From contig NZ_JAAWVT010000001.1 of the NCBI RefSeq assembly GCF_012271785.1, positions 372,001-436,000 on the forward strand: DNA of 64,000 bases. Reading direction: 5' to 3'. The notes under the pieces are model-generated. The model saw only the letters and a list, made by a program, of their open reading frames with translations, was not told where the DNA came from and ran no database searches. Shown one piece after another: positions 62,841-64,000 of the stretch (position 1 is its first letter; each line of letters begins with the position of its first letter). The position numbers and the translations under genes are program-made. Source of the stretch: Paeniglutamicibacter terrestris. GTDB lineage: Bacteria; Actinomycetota; Actinomycetes; Actinomycetales; Micrococcaceae.

Positions 62841-63779
62841 ATGCTGGAAATCCGTCGCCTGAGACTGCTGCGCGAGCTCAGCATCCGCGGCACCATCGCC
62901 GAGGTTTCCGACGCGCTGAGCTACAGTCCCTCTTCGATTTCCCAACAGCTCTCGTTGTTGGAAAAAGAGACGGGGGTGACGTTGCTGCGCAAGGTGGGCC
63001 GACGCCTGCAACTGACCCCGCAGGCCGAGGTGCTCGTGGCCCATACCGATGAACTGTTGGATTCGATGGAACGTGCCGAGGCGGATCTGGCCTCGACCCA
63101 GCCACGCATTGCCGGCACGGTGCGCTTGGCCGTTTTTCAAACGGCCGTGCTCACGCTGCTGCCGGCGGTCCTGCGTCAACTGCGTCAGCACTACCCACAC
63201 CTGCGGGTGGAGGCGGTCCAGCACGAACCCGAAACTGCACTTCATGACACGTGGGCCCGGGATTTTGATCTGGTGGTCGCCGAGCAATATCCGGGACATG
63301 CCGCACCTCACTATGCAGCTCTGGACCGCAAATTCCTGGCCGATGACCCGATCCGACTCGCGCTGCCGGCCCGCAACGATGAGATGCCGACGGAGTTTCA
63401 CCACGTGAACTCCATCGAGGCCGCCGCATCCCTGCCCTGGGTCATGGAACCGCGCGGCGCGGCATCAAGGCACTGGGCCGAGCAGGCCTGCCGCACCGCC
63501 GGCTTTGAACCGGACATCCGCTACGAGACCGCCGACATGCAGGCCCACGCTCGACTGGTGGAATCGGGCAACGCCGTTGCCCTGCTGCCGGACTTGGCCT
63601 GGGCGGCGCGCACCCGCGAATTGCGGATCATTGATTTGCCGGGGGCGCCACATCGCACGCTTTTTACCTCCATGCGCCATTCCTCCTCCCAGCACCCGGG
63701 GATCCTCGCCGTGCGCAGCGCGATCCACCAGCAGGCCGAGGCGTTTGAGCCGGCCATCACCACGGCGCAGGGAGTGTAA
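62841..63779 (+). CDS. LysR-family transcriptional regulator
   Basis: I start at ATG 62841, with AAGGAG six bases upstream, giving 312 residues. The N-terminal helix-turn-helix is in VSDALSYSPSSISQQLSLLEKETG (key part YSPSSISQQLSLLE, about 28-41). The effector domain spans about 90-290. It is divergent from putA and likely responds to proline or glutamate. Confidence 0.88.
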   Translation: MLEIRRLRLLRELSIRGTIAEVSDALSYSPSSISQQLSLLEKETGVTLLRKVGRRLQLTPQAEVLVAHTDELLDSMERAEADLASTQPRIAGTVRLAVFQTAVLTLLPAVLRQLRQHYPHLRVEAVQHEPETALHDTWARDFDLVVAEQYPGHAAPHYAALDRKFLADDPIRLALPARNDEMPTEFHHVNSIEAAASLPWVMEPRGAASRHWAEQACRTAGFEPDIRYETADMQAHARLVESGNAVALLPDLAWAARTRELRIIDLPGAPHRTLFTSMRHSSSQHPGILAVRSAIHQQAEAFEPAITTAQGV

Positions 63780-63967
63780 TTCAGATCACAAATAGGTAAC
63801 AGCGGCAAATCGACTCCCACATAACCATGGATTTTCCTGACATACTCGAGGACTGTTGCTAAGAAACATGCACATGCCGAGCGGCAGCGTTATCGTGACG
63901 CCCGGCAGCACAGATCATTTTCGGGGAGAAGTTTCTCCGGCTCGCCAACCGTCATGAGGACCACAAC

Positions 63968-64000
63968 ATGTCCGATACAACATTTCAGCTGATAGCCATC
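63968..64000 (+). CDS. Start of a further gene, cut by window end
   Basis: ATG at 63968 with GAGGA ten bases upstream opens a frame of eleven codons to the window edge (MSDTTFQLIAI). Too short to identify. The 188 bases between the LysR gene and this start hold nothing else I can name. Confidence 0.4.
   Translation, partial: MSDTTFQLIAI

Noticed and set aside
1-64000. tRNA, rRNA, insertion sequence, prophage or CRISPR
   Set aside because: I scanned the intergenic gaps for T-loop sequences, terminal inverted repeats with transposase frames, and spaced direct repeats and found none.

Overview
This window looks like a chromosomal segment of a high-GC Gram-positive actinobacterium of the Arthrobacter group (family Micrococcaceae). 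The placement rests on high third-position GC, LGFP-repeat and DUF6318 cell-envelope proteins, a DUF222/HNH protein, PucR regulators, a Corynebacterium-type sialic acid cluster and a single-chain PutA. I saw no rRNA, tRNA, CRISPR array, phage or insertion sequence. It reads as an ordinary but accessory-rich soil-bacterium region devoted to nutrient scavenging, envelope polymers and membrane transport.

Layout. 1-4.3 kb: a truncated SpoIID/LytB-LGFP wall protein, a 3-hydroxyisobutyryl-CoA hydrolase, and a divergent pair made of a 51-residue secreted peptide and a TPR protein. 4.3-10.5 kb: an exopolysaccharide locus with a GH18 hydrolase carrying two chitin-binding modules, divergent from a tight operon of a processive GT2 synthase, a small STAS-like protein and a GGDEF-EAL protein. 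10.8-19.9 kb: a lysine-degradation locus with L-lysine 2-monooxygenase (davB), an amino acid permease, a PucR regulator and 5-aminopentanamidase (davA), plus a glutamate-synthase-like protein and an MFS exporter. 20-24.6 kb: a large membrane-tethered protein of about 100 LxxG heptads behind two TetR-like operator palindromes, then a glutathione peroxidase, an ABM-domain membrane protein and a lipoprotein.

24.8-32.3 kb: a catabolic operon (PucR-type regulator, MHS permease, TPP enzyme, YtcJ-like amidohydrolase, M20 amidohydrolase) for an unidentified nitrogenous compound. 32.3-34.7 kb: an HNH protein and an NmrA-like reductase. 34.7-43.9 kb: a complete sialic acid uptake and early catabolism cluster (nanE, nanK, nanA, peptide-type ABC transporter with a fused permease-ATPase, GntR regulator with a clear operator). 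43.9-52 kb: an orphan MbcA/ParS-like antitoxin-domain protein, a thioesterase, an MFS exporter, a DUF6318 lipoprotein with a PKD protein, a VOC protein, a Tat-exported metallophosphoesterase and a GH15 enzyme.

52-56.3 kb: a NarL-type two-component system followed by an ABC-2 exporter. 56.3-58.9 kb: a lower-GC island with an XRE-DUF2975 pair under a strong palindrome and an unrecognised helical protein with three C-terminal membrane segments. 59-64 kb: putA, a divergent LysR-type regulator and the first codons of a further gene.

The strongest candidates for undescribed biology are the secreted peptide-TPR pair (2946-4326), the c-di-GMP-linked synthase/chitinase-like locus (4349-10504), the free-standing heptad-repeat protein with its double operator (20007-22650), and the unrecognised CorA-like protein (57680-58894). 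All functions are inferred by reading the sequence; no database search was run.
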